Below are positions 35,870-44,808 of a DNA stretch of 64,000 nt, piece after piece. Source of the stretch: Acidimicrobiia bacterium. GTDB taxonomy: Bacteria > Actinomycetota > Acidimicrobiia > Acidimicrobiales > Poriferisodalaceae. A program made the translations under genes and the position numbers. A model generated the notes under the pieces. That model was given only the letters and a program-made list of their open reading frames with translations, ran no database searches and was not told the origin of the DNA. The stretch is taken from NCBI GenBank assembly GCA_012960315.1, contig DUBN01000068.1:128498-192497 (forward strand), given 5' to 3'. Position 1 is the first letter of the stretch. Every line of letters starts with the position of its first letter.

Positions 35870-36682
35870 TTGGCTCGGTCGTATCCTCCAACGCGACATA
35901 TCCTCCGACATCTACGGCTGTGTCACACAGTGGATGATGGAGGCAACATCAGCGCCACGATGCCAATTCTCCCCGACCTTCTCGATCAAGGAGGCTGGCT
36001 TCGCTTAGGCGCCATCGCCACCCTGGTCGACTCGGTCGCAGGCCATCACGGTGTGATGCAAGTTGCTCCCGACTGGGTAGCTACGTTGCAATTAGGCACA
36101 GTGCTCAGTCGAAAGGCGGAAGGAACAGAAGTAACGGCTGAATGTCGTCCGTTGCGAATTGGCCGAAACAACGTCGTTACAGAAACCGCCATACATGATT
36201 TATCGGGTGAAATTGCGCGAGCGACCTGCACGTACGCCCGGCTACCCGCCCGCACTGACAATCCAAGCGTGGGTACTGGCAAGGGACAGATAGTGGATTA
36301 CGCGGAGGATAATGAAGAGCATCCACGACCGATGCTTGACGACTACCTCCGTATTTCCATCGAGCCAGATGAACCTCTCATTGAACTGCCGCTCCACTCT
36401 CGTATCCACAATTCTTTTGGGTCAATTCAGGGTGGTGCCGTTGCGGTCTTGGTTGATGCGATGGCTGTGCACTTGGCTCGTCTTACGTTCTCAGCGCCGG
36501 CGCGATGCATAAGTGCTGATGTTCACTACCTCGCTCAAGCTAAGACCGGACCGTTCAAAGTAGAGGGCGAGCCTCTACGGATTGACCAAAACACCGTGAC
36601 AAGCAGGATAAGAATCACCGATGTCGGCAATGATGACCGGTTGCTTGATGTAGCGACTGCTACAGCGACAACGATTGACTAG
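35870..36682 (+). CDS. Double hot-dog PaaI-like thioesterase
   Basis: A 270-residue protein of two hot-dog units. The first has LRLGAIATLVDSVAGHHG near residue 44, the second IQGGAVAVLVDAMAVHLA near 185; both match the GG..A.l.D helix of PaaI/YbgC-type thioesterases, with Asp as the likely catalytic residue. It probably hydrolyses acyl-CoA. The TTG start follows GGGAGG. It sits between coaE and an SDR gene on the same strand. Confidence 0.82.
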   Translation: MARSYPPTRHILRHLRLCHTVDDGGNISATMPILPDLLDQGGWLRLGAIATLVDSVAGHHGVMQVAPDWVATLQLGTVLSRKAEGTEVTAECRPLRIGRNNVVTETAIHDLSGEIARATCTYARLPARTDNPSVGTGKGQIVDYAEDNEEHPRPMLDDYLRISIEPDEPLIELPLHSRIHNSFGSIQGGAVAVLVDAMAVHLARLTFSAPARCISADVHYLAQAKTGPFKVEGEPLRIDQNTVTSRIRITDVGNDDRLLDVATATATTID

Positions 36683-36699
36683 AGAGTGGGAGGTTCGCT

Positions 36700-37491
36700 G
36701 TGGAATTGGGCCTAAAAGGCAAGGTGGTTTTGATCTCAGGCTCGTACCGCGGAACTGGAGCAGGAACGGCGAAAGTTTTTGCTGAGGAAGGTGCCCTTGT
36801 TGGTGTCCATGGCCATGAGTTAGGTCAAGCCGATGAGGTGGTCGCTGATATCACTGCCAACAAAGGCAGCGCTGTCGCTGTGCATGGTGATTTAGGAACG
36901 TCTGAGGGAGCAGACGAAGTAGTTAGCCAAGTAGAAGCGACCTATGGTCCAGTCGATGTGCTTGTAAATAATCACGGAGCTCCAGGCGGTACCAATTGGA
37001 CGGATCCAGCTGAAGCTTGGAAAGAGGGTTGGGAAACCAATGTCCTAACCGGAATTCGGCTTACTCAACGGGTGCTTCCCTCCATGCGAGAACGGGGATG
37101 GGGCCGAATAATTTTCCTAGGGACAGTCGGCACGGAACGACCTAGCGAACGCAATCCCGACTACTACGGGTCGAAAGGCTCGTTGCCTGTAGTAGTGCGC
37201 AGTCTTGCAAAAGAGCTCGCCGGTTCGGGGATCACAGCGAACCTAGTGAGTCCGGGCATGATCGCGACATCAGAGGTGCGCGAGATGCTCCAGCGACGTG
37301 CGGCACGTCACGACATTCACGGATGGGACGAAGTGCAACGCTGGGCTCTCGAAAACTCTATGCCTAACTTGACGGGTCGCATTCCCGAACCGGAGGACAT
37401 TGGCCGATATGTCGTATTTATGGCTAGTGACGTTGCCTGGCACCTAACTGGAATTGATTTTAAAACCGATGGCGGGGCGATCGACGCATAG
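36700..37491 (+). CDS. Short-chain dehydrogenase/reductase
   Basis: A 263-residue SDR with a slightly altered cofactor loop (ISGSYRGTGAGTA instead of TGxxxGIG), NNHG instead of NNAG, YYGSKG as the catalytic Tyr/Lys and a final DFKTDGGAIDA. At the usual Ser position it has IIFLGTVGT, a Thr or Gly. It resembles FabG-type reductases of unknown substrate. GTG 36700 follows GGGAGG. Its stop codon forms part of the -10 hexamer of the next gene. Confidence 0.87.
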   Translation: MELGLKGKVVLISGSYRGTGAGTAKVFAEEGALVGVHGHELGQADEVVADITANKGSAVAVHGDLGTSEGADEVVSQVEATYGPVDVLVNNHGAPGGTNWTDPAEAWKEGWETNVLTGIRLTQRVLPSMRERGWGRIIFLGTVGTERPSERNPDYYGSKGSLPVVVRSLAKELAGSGITANLVSPGMIATSEVREMLQRRAARHDIHGWDEVQRWALENSMPNLTGRIPEPEDIGRYVVFMASDVAWHLTGIDFKTDGGAIDA

Positions 37492-37494
37492 CTT
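37489..37494 (+). promoter_or_regulatory. Putative -10 element, leaderless HAD gene
   Basis: TAGCTT begins with the stop codon of the SDR gene and lies 7 nt before ATG 37502. It supports that start over the longer frame from 37454. Confidence 0.4.
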
Positions 37495-37501
37495 TCGCTA
37501 T

Positions 37502-38326
37502 ATGAATCTAGGTGTACGTTTCAAGATCGTGGATTCTTTCCCCAGGTTGGTGGCGTTCGATTTAGATGGCACATTGCTTCGCTCCGATGGCACTGTTGCT
37601 CCCAGAGTTCGCGCGGCTATCAGTTCTTTAAAACACCGTGGATGTGTTCTGGTGTTAGCAACTGGGCGTCCGTGGGCTCAGGTAGAGCGGATAGCTGAAG
37701 ACATTGGCGGTGTCGACTACTACGTCTGTCTGAACGGAGCGGTGGTCGTAGGAGATGACGGTTCGCGACTAACAGAGCGAACCATGAGCCGAAAACAGAC
37801 CCGAACTAGTGCTGAGTTAGCCCGGCAGCTCATACCTGGTATTGCGTTAGCAGCCGACATGGCGGACGGCCGTCTCATTTGGGACGAACATTTTACTCAC
37901 GATTTCCCATCTGACTTCGCGATGGAAGTAATGCGAGTGCCCGATGCCGTTGTTGCGGTTGATGGTCCGGTGCTGACGTGGTTGCTTGATTGCAAAGAAT
38001 TTGATCCGCGGCTGGCTATTGAAATTCTGAAACCGCGTATGCCACCAGGTACTGAAGTTCGACCATCGGGCCTTGAGACCCCAGAAATTGTCGCTTCAGG
38101 AGTTAACAAAGCGAGTGGGTTGACAGAAGTAGCGAAGATTTGTGGCGTCGACGCGTCAGACGCTTGGGTGTTCGGTGATGGACTAAACGATCTCGATATG
38201 TTTGGTTGGGCAGGATGTTGCGTCGCGATGGGCAACGCCCACGCCGATGTTGTAGCCAAGGCCGACCTCGTAGCGTCCAGTAATGACGAAGATGGGGTGG
38301 CCGTGATACTGGAATCCCTTCTTTAG
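37502..38326 (+). CDS. HAD-superfamily (Cof-type) phosphatase
   Basis: A 274-residue HAD hydrolase: motif I VAFDLDGTLL near residue 18, motif II LATGRPWAQ, Lys in GVNKASGL near 203 and motif IV FGDGLNDLDMF. The C2 cap places it in the Cof family, which dephosphorylates sugar phosphates, nucleotides or PLP. A GTG at 37529 is an alternative start. It is convergent with a small beta protein gene, overlapping 4 nt. Confidence 0.87.
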   Translation: MNLGVRFKIVDSFPRLVAFDLDGTLLRSDGTVAPRVRAAISSLKHRGCVLVLATGRPWAQVERIAEDIGGVDYYVCLNGAVVVGDDGSRLTERTMSRKQTRTSAELARQLIPGIALAADMADGRLIWDEHFTHDFPSDFAMEVMRVPDAVVAVDGPVLTWLLDCKEFDPRLAIEILKPRMPPGTEVRPSGLETPEIVASGVNKASGLTEVAKICGVDASDAWVFGDGLNDLDMFGWAGCCVAMGNAHADVVAKADLVASSNDEDGVAVILESLL

Positions 38327-38643
38327 GAATCAGAATTCACAGCTTCAAGAAACATCGCAGTGTGAGGTGCAAGATAAATGCGCCAAGCCTGCGTTATTCC
38401 GCCGTTGGGGCCGGTGCGTAGAAGCACTTCGTCTCCTGCCTCAACCCTGAGTTCGACCGGAGGACTCTGGAGCCACATCAATCGCACCCTGACTTCGTGA
38501 ATTCCTGGTTTAATCTCGAAGGTCTCGGATTTGTCGTCCTTGACGCGTCCGACCCGATGGCCGTCCACCCGCACTTGGTACGCCCTGACGGTGTCTCGGT
38601 AATGATGTATACGATCGACGGTTAATCGAGCTTCTCCGGTCAA
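38323..38643 (-). CDS. Small PEGA-like beta-sandwich protein
   Basis: A 106-residue protein without signal or membrane segment. The core (VDGHRVGRVKDDKSETFEIKPG then HEVRVRLMWLQSPPVELRV) resembles PEGA-like or carrier-type beta folds that decorate other proteins. No function is known. The TTG start follows GGGAG. Confidence 0.6.
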   Translation of the reverse strand: MTGEARLTVDRIHHYRDTVRAYQVRVDGHRVGRVKDDKSETFEIKPGIHEVRVRLMWLQSPPVELRVEAGDEVLLRTGPNGGITQAWRIYLAPHTAMFLEAVNSDS

Positions 38644-38776
38644 GGCTGCTCCCGGTGGGTTAATTGGTAACCCTGAAGTTAGCTCCGAGGTGAGCTGTTC
38701 CCTACCCTGTCGTCGCAGCTAGCGTGAAAGCCGTAGTTAGTTCTCGCCTACATAAAACTTCTATCGGAGCTTTTCA

Positions 38777-40021
38777 ATGAGTAATGAGTTGCGCGAAGAA
38801 TTGGACGCATGGATTGATTACAACTGGGACCCTGATCTAACAGTGCGTGAATGGTGGCAGCGCCTGTCCTCGGCGGGTTTCTCAAACCCTGGCCTAGCTA
38901 AGCCCTTCGGCCAGGATTGGGGCCGAGCTGAAACCCGTGTGCTCGCTGCTGCGCTACGTGAGCGAAGAGCTATTGGATCGCCAGCTGGCTTGGGCATGTT
39001 GCTAGCGGCCCCGACAATTCTTGTTCACGGAAACGAATCTCAAATCGAGCGGTATGTTCCTCGCATCCTTGACGGCACTGACGCCTGGTGCCAGCTTTTC
39101 TCGGAGCCGGGTGCCGGGAGTGATTTGGCCGGTCTGCAAACCAAGGCAGTCCGGGATGGGGACGAATGGATTATCAGCGGTCAAAAGGTATGGACATCAG
39201 AAGGGAAGCACGCCGATCTAGGAATGCTCATTGCGCGAACTGACCCGAATGCACCTAAACATCGGGGAATCAGTTGGTTTGCATTCCCCATGAACCAAGA
39301 GGGCGTCGAAGTTCGGCCATTGCGCGAAATGACGGGTAGATCTTTGTTCAACGAAGTATTTATTGATGAAGCTCGCGTGTCCCACGGCGACTTGATCGGC
39401 GAACTGAATGACGGTTGGCGCGTAGCGAACACAACTCTGATGGTTGAACGTGCCGGGATTGGTGGCGGACATGGGATGGCGTATGCAGCGGCGCACCCGG
39501 GCAGCATTGCTGGTCATCTAGAAAAGCCAGCGGGGTCGTTCGTCGGAAAGCGTTTGGCGTTAGCTGCCGGGGGAGTCGGTCCAGGAACCTTCCAGCTACT
39601 TAGAGAACTTGCTGAGGAACGAGAAAAACTTGGTGATGGCCGTATTCGACAGGAGCTTGCGCGGCTACATACCGAACTCGAGTTGATGCGGATGAATTCT
39701 CAGCGCACTCGTCAAAAAAATCAGCAGACCGGCGGTGAGGGCAATCTTTCCAAACTCCTCATGACTTCAGCGCTTCATCGAACTCGTGAGCTAGCTGGTT
39801 CAATACTTGGACCAGATATGGCTCTATGGGGTGACGAATCTGTTACCGGTGGAATGATCCAAGAAATGGCTGTGTTCTCTCCTGCTCCGTCGATTTATGG
39901 GGGCACAGATGAAGTGCAGCGAAACATCATTGGCGAAAGGGTGCTGGGTCTTCCCAAAGAACCGGGACCGGATAAGGGCACTTCATTCGCTGAATTGTTG
40001 CAGAACAAGACGGACTGGTGA
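38777..40021 (+). CDS. Acyl-CoA dehydrogenase
   Basis: A 414-residue FadE-type enzyme, paralogous to the one at 10099: both start with a WDPxL.x.xWWQ.L..AG segment. It has WCQLFSEPGAGSDLAGL near residue 108, ISGQKVWTS and SIYGGTDEVQRNIIGERVLGLP near 375. As in its paralogue, the Glu of YEGT is Gly, so the base lies elsewhere. ATG 38777 follows GGAG at 8 nt. It stands alone. Confidence 0.87.
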   Translation: MSNELREELDAWIDYNWDPDLTVREWWQRLSSAGFSNPGLAKPFGQDWGRAETRVLAAALRERRAIGSPAGLGMLLAAPTILVHGNESQIERYVPRILDGTDAWCQLFSEPGAGSDLAGLQTKAVRDGDEWIISGQKVWTSEGKHADLGMLIARTDPNAPKHRGISWFAFPMNQEGVEVRPLREMTGRSLFNEVFIDEARVSHGDLIGELNDGWRVANTTLMVERAGIGGGHGMAYAAAHPGSIAGHLEKPAGSFVGKRLALAAGGVGPGTFQLLRELAEEREKLGDGRIRQELARLHTELELMRMNSQRTRQKNQQTGGEGNLSKLLMTSALHRTRELAGSILGPDMALWGDESVTGGMIQEMAVFSPAPSIYGGTDEVQRNIIGERVLGLPKEPGPDKGTSFAELLQNKTDW

Positions 40022-40114
40022 CTGCGACAGGTCGCGTCCGTCAAAGAAACTTTAGGTGAGTTTTTGCTCCAACCCAAATGCCGACTTTGTGGATAAAAGC
40101 GAACGACGTGGCGG

Positions 40115-40801
40115 CTATGCGGACCCTCGGGTCGGAATAATGAAGAGACCTTCGGCGGTGATCAAAGGGTCGGCAAGTTGATCGGGAGCACCATCGTCGT
40201 CTTGACGAACAGTCAGTTCAACTTTGAGTTTGCGACCCTCGCGGCTGGCTTCCCATGCTTCGAACCACACGGGATGATCAACCGGCACTCCTTCTCGATA
40301 GTCGACTTCAAGGCGCGCTGTATAGGCAGCCTCGCCGATCACCACCATTAGATACCCCATGGTGTCGTCTACCAAGGCCGAAACCGCACCTCCGTGAACT
40401 CTGCCGGGGGCACTTTCAAACGCAGCACCGAAAACAACTTTGCTCAGTACTCGATCGCCAGCACGACGCAGCTCAACGTCGACACCCATGGGATTGGCAG
40501 GGCCGCTAAAAGTTCGGTCGCTGAAAGCGATGACTTCAGCCCCATCGATGGGTTGAGGGTCGCTATAGCGCCGCTCAAAATAGTCTGTTGGTCGAGCTAT
40601 CGGGTCTGAGCGTTCAAAATTTGAAACGGCGATATCGGCCCATTCGGTGAGCGTTTCTAATTCAGAGTCACTAATCCGATGGCGGACGAATGCGTTGCCC
40701 AGCCTACGCAACGCCTGGGCTGAACGACTTCGCAGAAGAAACTGCGAATCCGGGTAAATCAGATGAAACCCTTCCGACGGATGATCTTCAGCTTCAGTCA
40801 T
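40115..40801 (-). CDS. PaaI-like hot-dog thioesterase
   Basis: A 228-residue protein whose C-terminal half is a hot-dog with RVHGGAVSALVDDTMGYLM (near residue 135), the HGG..a.l.D motif with a catalytic Asp. The N-terminal 90 residues are a helical region not recognised. It probably cleaves an acyl-CoA. It overlaps the SnoaL gene upstream by 8 nt. Confidence 0.8.
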   Translation of the reverse strand: MTEAEDHPSEGFHLIYPDSQFLLRSRSAQALRRLGNAFVRHRISDSELETLTEWADIAVSNFERSDPIARPTDYFERRYSDPQPIDGAEVIAFSDRTFSGPANPMGVDVELRRAGDRVLSKVVFGAAFESAPGRVHGGAVSALVDDTMGYLMVVIGEAAYTARLEVDYREGVPVDHPVWFEAWEASREGRKLKVELTVRQDDDGAPDQLADPLITAEGLFIIPTRGSA

Positions 40802-41210
40802 GGGAACCTATGCGATTGGGCTGATCGTAGGGGTAGTCAATGAGGCCACCACCCGGGTTCTCTGGGTCAAAGATCCAGTACTGACGGATCTCCTCAATGA
40901 GATTTCCGCGGAAGCGGTAGTGCTCACTTCCCCGTACTGCAAAATTTTTTCCAAGATGCTCACCTTCCATCGTCCATTCAATCGCCGCTGAATCGCCGCT
41001 CTCTATTACTCGTTCCACGACCCACCTAGCACCGGTCCATTTGGTCCGAATCTGATTCCAAAAGTTCCCGATGGAAATAGCGGTTGTAACCGGTGAATGA
41101 TTCGTGTCGTAGATGACAGCGTCCTCAGTGAAATGCTTCGCAACGGCCTCTCCTGAACCTGAAGTGCATGCTTCAAAATAAGAATGAATGTGGTCTTCGT
41201 GGGTAGTCAT
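40794..41210 (-). CDS. SnoaL-like (NTF2-fold) protein
   Basis: A 138-residue NTF2-fold protein: HSYFEACTSGSGEAVAKHF, DTNHSPVTT and FRGNLIEEIRQYWIF. It may bind or convert a small hydrophobic ligand. It is the upstream partner of the thioesterase gene, which starts within its 3' end. Confidence 0.72.
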   Translation of the reverse strand: MTTHEDHIHSYFEACTSGSGEAVAKHFTEDAVIYDTNHSPVTTAISIGNFWNQIRTKWTGARWVVERVIESGDSAAIEWTMEGEHLGKNFAVRGSEHYRFRGNLIEEIRQYWIFDPENPGGGLIDYPYDQPNRIGSHD

Positions 41211-41222
41211 AGTGAGATTTTC

Positions 41223-42029
41223 TCAGACGGACAGCTTCGCTGCGTAAGCATGTGTGGTGAAAGACTGCCGATAGTTCCCCCCAACTAAATCGATCTGTTC
41301 AGCGACTTGTTTCAAAAGATCATCTAACACCGATGGCTTAAGCATCCGGTGGTCAGATTGGGTCCGTAAATTTTGTATGTGCTCATGGGTACTTATCTCA
41401 ATCTCCCATGCCATCTGAAATTCCTCCACCGGCCCAAATAGGCCACTGAGCTCGATTTCTTTTGTGGGAGTCTCCGCGCTAATTGCTGCTTTAGAACCCG
41501 GTAACCGAACTGGGTACGGTTTGTTGTTGAACTCGGGCGCGAGTTCGGCGTAAATCAGATCAGTAGCCGCGTCGAATAGCCGCTCTCCTAGTTCAGGTCG
41601 GTTCCAAAAAACGCATAACCAACCGTTCAAACCAAGCATCGACTTCACGCGCTGAAAACGGGTAGCTGGGTTTGTCCAATGCCACGATTGTCCAGCTATC
41701 ACCAAACCCGCTTTCCTCGCTGTACCGGTCCAATCATCAAGCGTGGCTTCTTCGACAGAAAACAAACCAGATTCTTGAAACTCTCGTAGTGCTATCGAAG
41801 CCATAGCCGGATCCGGCTCCAAACCTACGATCTCATAGCCCCGTCCGATGAGAGGAGCGGACGCTTTACCTGTGCCACACCCAACATCAACAACGAGATC
41901 AGTAGTTAAGGTCTCACAGGTCGTCAACATCCATTCGAAAAGCTCGTCAGGATATCCCGGTCGGTAACGGTGATAAATCTCTGCTACTTCACCAAAAACT
42001 AACGACTGCGGCTTACGTTCAAACGGCAT
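41223..42029 (-). CDS. Class I SAM-dependent methyltransferase
   Basis: A 268-residue methyltransferase with motif I LVVDVGCGTGKAS near residue 44, acidic motif II VGLEPDPAMA and post-motif GQSWHWTNPATR. This fits the UbiE/Trans-aconitate methyltransferase-like group that methylates small molecules. It starts 8 bp behind the ABC ATPase gene, but a link is not evident. Confidence 0.85.
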   Translation of the reverse strand: MPFERKPQSLVFGEVAEIYHRYRPGYPDELFEWMLTTCETLTTDLVVDVGCGTGKASAPLIGRGYEIVGLEPDPAMASIALREFQESGLFSVEEATLDDWTGTARKAGLVIAGQSWHWTNPATRFQRVKSMLGLNGWLCVFWNRPELGERLFDAATDLIYAELAPEFNNKPYPVRLPGSKAAISAETPTKEIELSGLFGPVEEFQMAWEIEISTHEHIQNLRTQSDHRMLKPSVLDDLLKQVAEQIDLVGGNYRQSFTTHAYAAKLSV

Positions 42030-42037
42030 GACCGACG

Positions 42038-42832
42038 TCAGTTAGTAGCCCATGAAAGCCAACGGCCATCTCGGTTCTCTAAACGAAGATTTAGCCCAAA
42101 ACACTTCGAAAGAGACTCAGCGGTCAAGACTTGATCGAGAGCTCCGCAGGCCATAACTGCACCATCCTTGAGCAACAAGCCGTGAGTAAATCCGGGAGGA
42201 ATCTCGTCAGTGTGGTGAGTGACCAGCACTGTCGCTGGTGTATCAGGGTCTGCAGCGACGGCAGCCAAACTATTGACGAGTTGTTCTCTCCCAGCTAGAT
42301 CAAGCCCAGCCGTCGGTTCATCCAGCAACAGTAAACCCGGATTGCCCATAAGAGTTCGTGCCAACTGCACCCGTTGCTGCTCTCCCGAGGACATTGTGTG
42401 AAATCGGCGGGTAGCAAGTGCTCCCGCATCGACTCGGATCAGGCATTCCACCGCGGCTGCATGGTCCTCGTCTGAGTAATCATGCCACCAGGTTTCAAGC
42501 GCAGCGTGTCGAGCAGTCATAACGATGTCGACTCCCTGAATGTCTGGCCTGAACTGGTCTCTAAGTGACGATGAAGCCAGACCGATGCGTTGACGGAGTG
42601 TCCGCACATCAGTAGCGCCCCACGTCTCTCCCAGAACCTCAACAGTGCCTGTAGTGGGGAAGCGGTAAAGCGATAAAACTCTTATGAGACTGGTTTTCCC
42701 GCTGCCGTTTGGACCTAGGACCACCCACCGTTCCGAAGGTAAAATATCGAGATCTAATGGTCCTAAAACTGTTGTGCCCTCGTATTTAACGGAAACGTCT
42801 CGCAGCACGACGGTGGAAGAGGCGGCGGTCAC
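42038..42832 (-). CDS. Orphan ABC transporter ATP-binding protein (iron-siderophore/Mod-like)
   Basis: A 264-residue NBD with Walker A GPNGSGKTS, Q-loop IGLASSSLRDQ, signature MSSGEQQRVQLA, Walker B LLLLDEPTAGLD and H-loop VLVTHHTDEIP. The length and the late ECFGL-like end (SKCFGLNLRLENRDGRWLSW) resemble stand-alone ModF or YlmA-type proteins. No permease or binding protein lies next to it, so it may energise a permease elsewhere or have a non-transport role. Confidence 0.85.
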   Translation of the reverse strand: MTAASSTVVLRDVSVKYEGTTVLGPLDLDILPSERWVVLGPNGSGKTSLIRVLSLYRFPTTGTVEVLGETWGATDVRTLRQRIGLASSSLRDQFRPDIQGVDIVMTARHAALETWWHDYSDEDHAAAVECLIRVDAGALATRRFHTMSSGEQQRVQLARTLMGNPGLLLLDEPTAGLDLAGREQLVNSLAAVAADPDTPATVLVTHHTDEIPPGFTHGLLLKDGAVMACGALDQVLTAESLSKCFGLNLRLENRDGRWLSWATN

Positions 42833-42858
42833 AATGCCAGCTTGCCAGATTGAGTGGG

Positions 42859-44808
42859 CTAATCCGAAAGGGGAGACGATTCAGTCGATGTATCGCTCTC
42901 GGCGTGAGATGACCAAGTACGAAACATCTCCGAGTAGCGGCCACCTAGCTCAACTAACTCTTCATGTGTTCCCAACTCGATGATTTTTCCATCATCGACC
43001 ACAGCTACTCGGTCGGCTTTCATCGCCGTTGCTAGGCGGTGAGCGATCAGCACCGCTGTACGGCCCTCAAGCAAGTGCTCTAAAGCACGTTCTATTTGTG
43101 CCTCGGAACGGAGATCTAAGCTCGATGTTGCTTCGTCGAGAACAATTACACGTGGCCGCGCTACGAAAGCTCTGGCTAATGCGAGCAATTGCCGTTCCCC
43201 TGCTGACAAAGACACGCCGCGTTCATGTACCAGGGTGTCGATGCCATCAGCTAGTTGGTCGACCACCTCGTTGAGCCCAACACCACGGATTGCTTCGTTA
43301 ATTTCTTCAGTCGTCGCGTCGGGGCGAGCGAACGCGATGTTGTCGCGAATCGTTCCGTGGAAAAGAAACGGTTCTTGGGGGACGACACCCAATTGCACTC
43401 GCAAAGAGTCGATGTCCACTGCTCGGAGATCGTGGCCATCAATGGTTACTGAACCGGAACTGGGGTCGTAGAAACGGGTGATTAGTTTTGCGATCGTACT
43501 TTTGCCCGCTCCGGTAGCGCCCACCAGGGCGAAAGTCTCGCCAGGTTCAATCGACAAATCGACGTCACATAAAACATCGCTTCCTTCGCTGTAGGCAAAA
43601 GTCACAGACTTGAATTCGATGTGGCCTTCTATCGGCGGAAGTAAAGGAGCATCAGGTGCTTGAGTGATGGCTGGTTCAGTCTGGAGAATGTCTCCTATCT
43701 TCTGCAGTCCCGACTGTCCTTGTTGATACGTATTGTACAACTGCACCATCTGCTGAATTGGTGCAAAAAAAGTGTTCACAAAGAGAACGAAAGCCGTGAG
43801 TTCGCCCAGTTGGAGCGACCCATCTATCACCATCCAACCACCCGTCAGCAGCACGATCGCTTGAGCTGCTATGCCTATGCCTTCGGTGGCAGGACCGTAA
43901 ATCGCTCCAGCTCGTGCGGTGTACAAGTTGGCGTCAAGATAGGCACCGACGACGTTCCTGTGAAGTTCCGCATTTTGGCGACGTCGGTTTAGCGCAGCGA
44001 TGACGCGAACTCCCGCAAGGTTCTCTGAGAGATCAGCTAAGACGGAAGCGATTCGATCGCGCACCTCGAAATAGCCGCGTTCGCTGACACCTCGGAACCA
44101 CAGTGTCATAACAACCAGCGGAGGTAGCACGAGAGCTAGGAGGAGAATCGCCAAAAGTGGGTTGTAGTAAAAGAGCACCACCGTGACCACCGAAATAGTG
44201 AGGGCCTGAATCACGAGGTTCACAAAGCCTTCGTTGACTAGCAGAGTCAGAGCCTCTACATCTGAGGTCATTCTGCTGAGCAGCACCCCTGACTTCTCAG
44301 AGGTGTACCAATCGAGCCCCATCCGTTGGTAGTGACTGAATAGCTTTATACGAACGTCGTACATGATGTCTTCGCCAAGTCGCCCGTTCCAACGCTGACG
44401 AAAAAAACTGGTGATGGCGTTCACAAGGATGATCAATCCGAAAAGCCAAACTGTCCCGTACAGCGCATTGCGATCACGTTGCATGACGCCGTTATCGATG
44501 CCCTGCTGAGTCAATACGGGACCCAGAAGAGCGGTAACGGTTTCGATGGCTAGAAGAACCAGGCCCCAAAGAGCAACTGCGCGGCGTTTCTCAAACAATG
44601 CTCGAAGATTGAATCTTGTGTGATCGCTAACAAATCGTTCGAATGAAAAAACGGGATCAGAGTGTTCGGGTTCCCCTCGCAGAATTCGTTCGGCCCCATC
44701 TTGCATCTCTGAAGGAACTCCAGCGAACGGCAAGCCGGCGCTCGCGCTTGATTGGGTTGCGCTTGGACCCCCAAAAACTCCGCCCCCCGACGGCCCCATC
44801 ATCACCAT
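42859..44808 (-). CDS. Heterodimeric ABC exporter subunit with canonical Walker B
   Basis: A 649-residue half-transporter: a 70-residue N-terminal part, six membrane helices (about residues 75-350), then an NBD with Walker A VGATGAGKST, signature SLSAGERQLLALA and Walker B VIVLDEATSSLD (catalytic Glu kept). The signature LSAGE differs from LSGGQ. Paired with the partner upstream, its Walker B and the partner LSGGQ make the active ATP site. It fits BmrCD/TM287-288-type exporters of drugs or lipids. It overlaps the upstream gene by 7 nt. Confidence 0.88.
   Translation of the reverse strand: MVMMGPSGGGVFGGPSATQSSASAGLPFAGVPSEMQDGAERILRGEPEHSDPVFSFERFVSDHTRFNLRALFEKRRAVALWGLVLLAIETVTALLGPVLTQQGIDNGVMQRDRNALYGTVWLFGLIILVNAITSFFRQRWNGRLGEDIMYDVRIKLFSHYQRMGLDWYTSEKSGVLLSRMTSDVEALTLLVNEGFVNLVIQALTISVVTVVLFYYNPLLAILLLALVLPPLVVMTLWFRGVSERGYFEVRDRIASVLADLSENLAGVRVIAALNRRRQNAELHRNVVGAYLDANLYTARAGAIYGPATEGIGIAAQAIVLLTGGWMVIDGSLQLGELTAFVLFVNTFFAPIQQMVQLYNTYQQGQSGLQKIGDILQTEPAITQAPDAPLLPPIEGHIEFKSVTFAYSEGSDVLCDVDLSIEPGETFALVGATGAGKSTIAKLITRFYDPSSGSVTIDGHDLRAVDIDSLRVQLGVVPQEPFLFHGTIRDNIAFARPDATTEEINEAIRGVGLNEVVDQLADGIDTLVHERGVSLSAGERQLLALARAFVARPRVIVLDEATSSLDLRSEAQIERALEHLLEGRTAVLIAHRLATAMKADRVAVVDDGKIIELGTHEELVELGGRYSEMFRTWSSHAESDTSTESSPLSD

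Noticed and set aside
44802-44808. Possible frameshift joining the two ABC exporter genes
   Set aside because: Each half has its own membrane and ATPase domain and a normal start; the 7-nt overlap is ordinary coupling.
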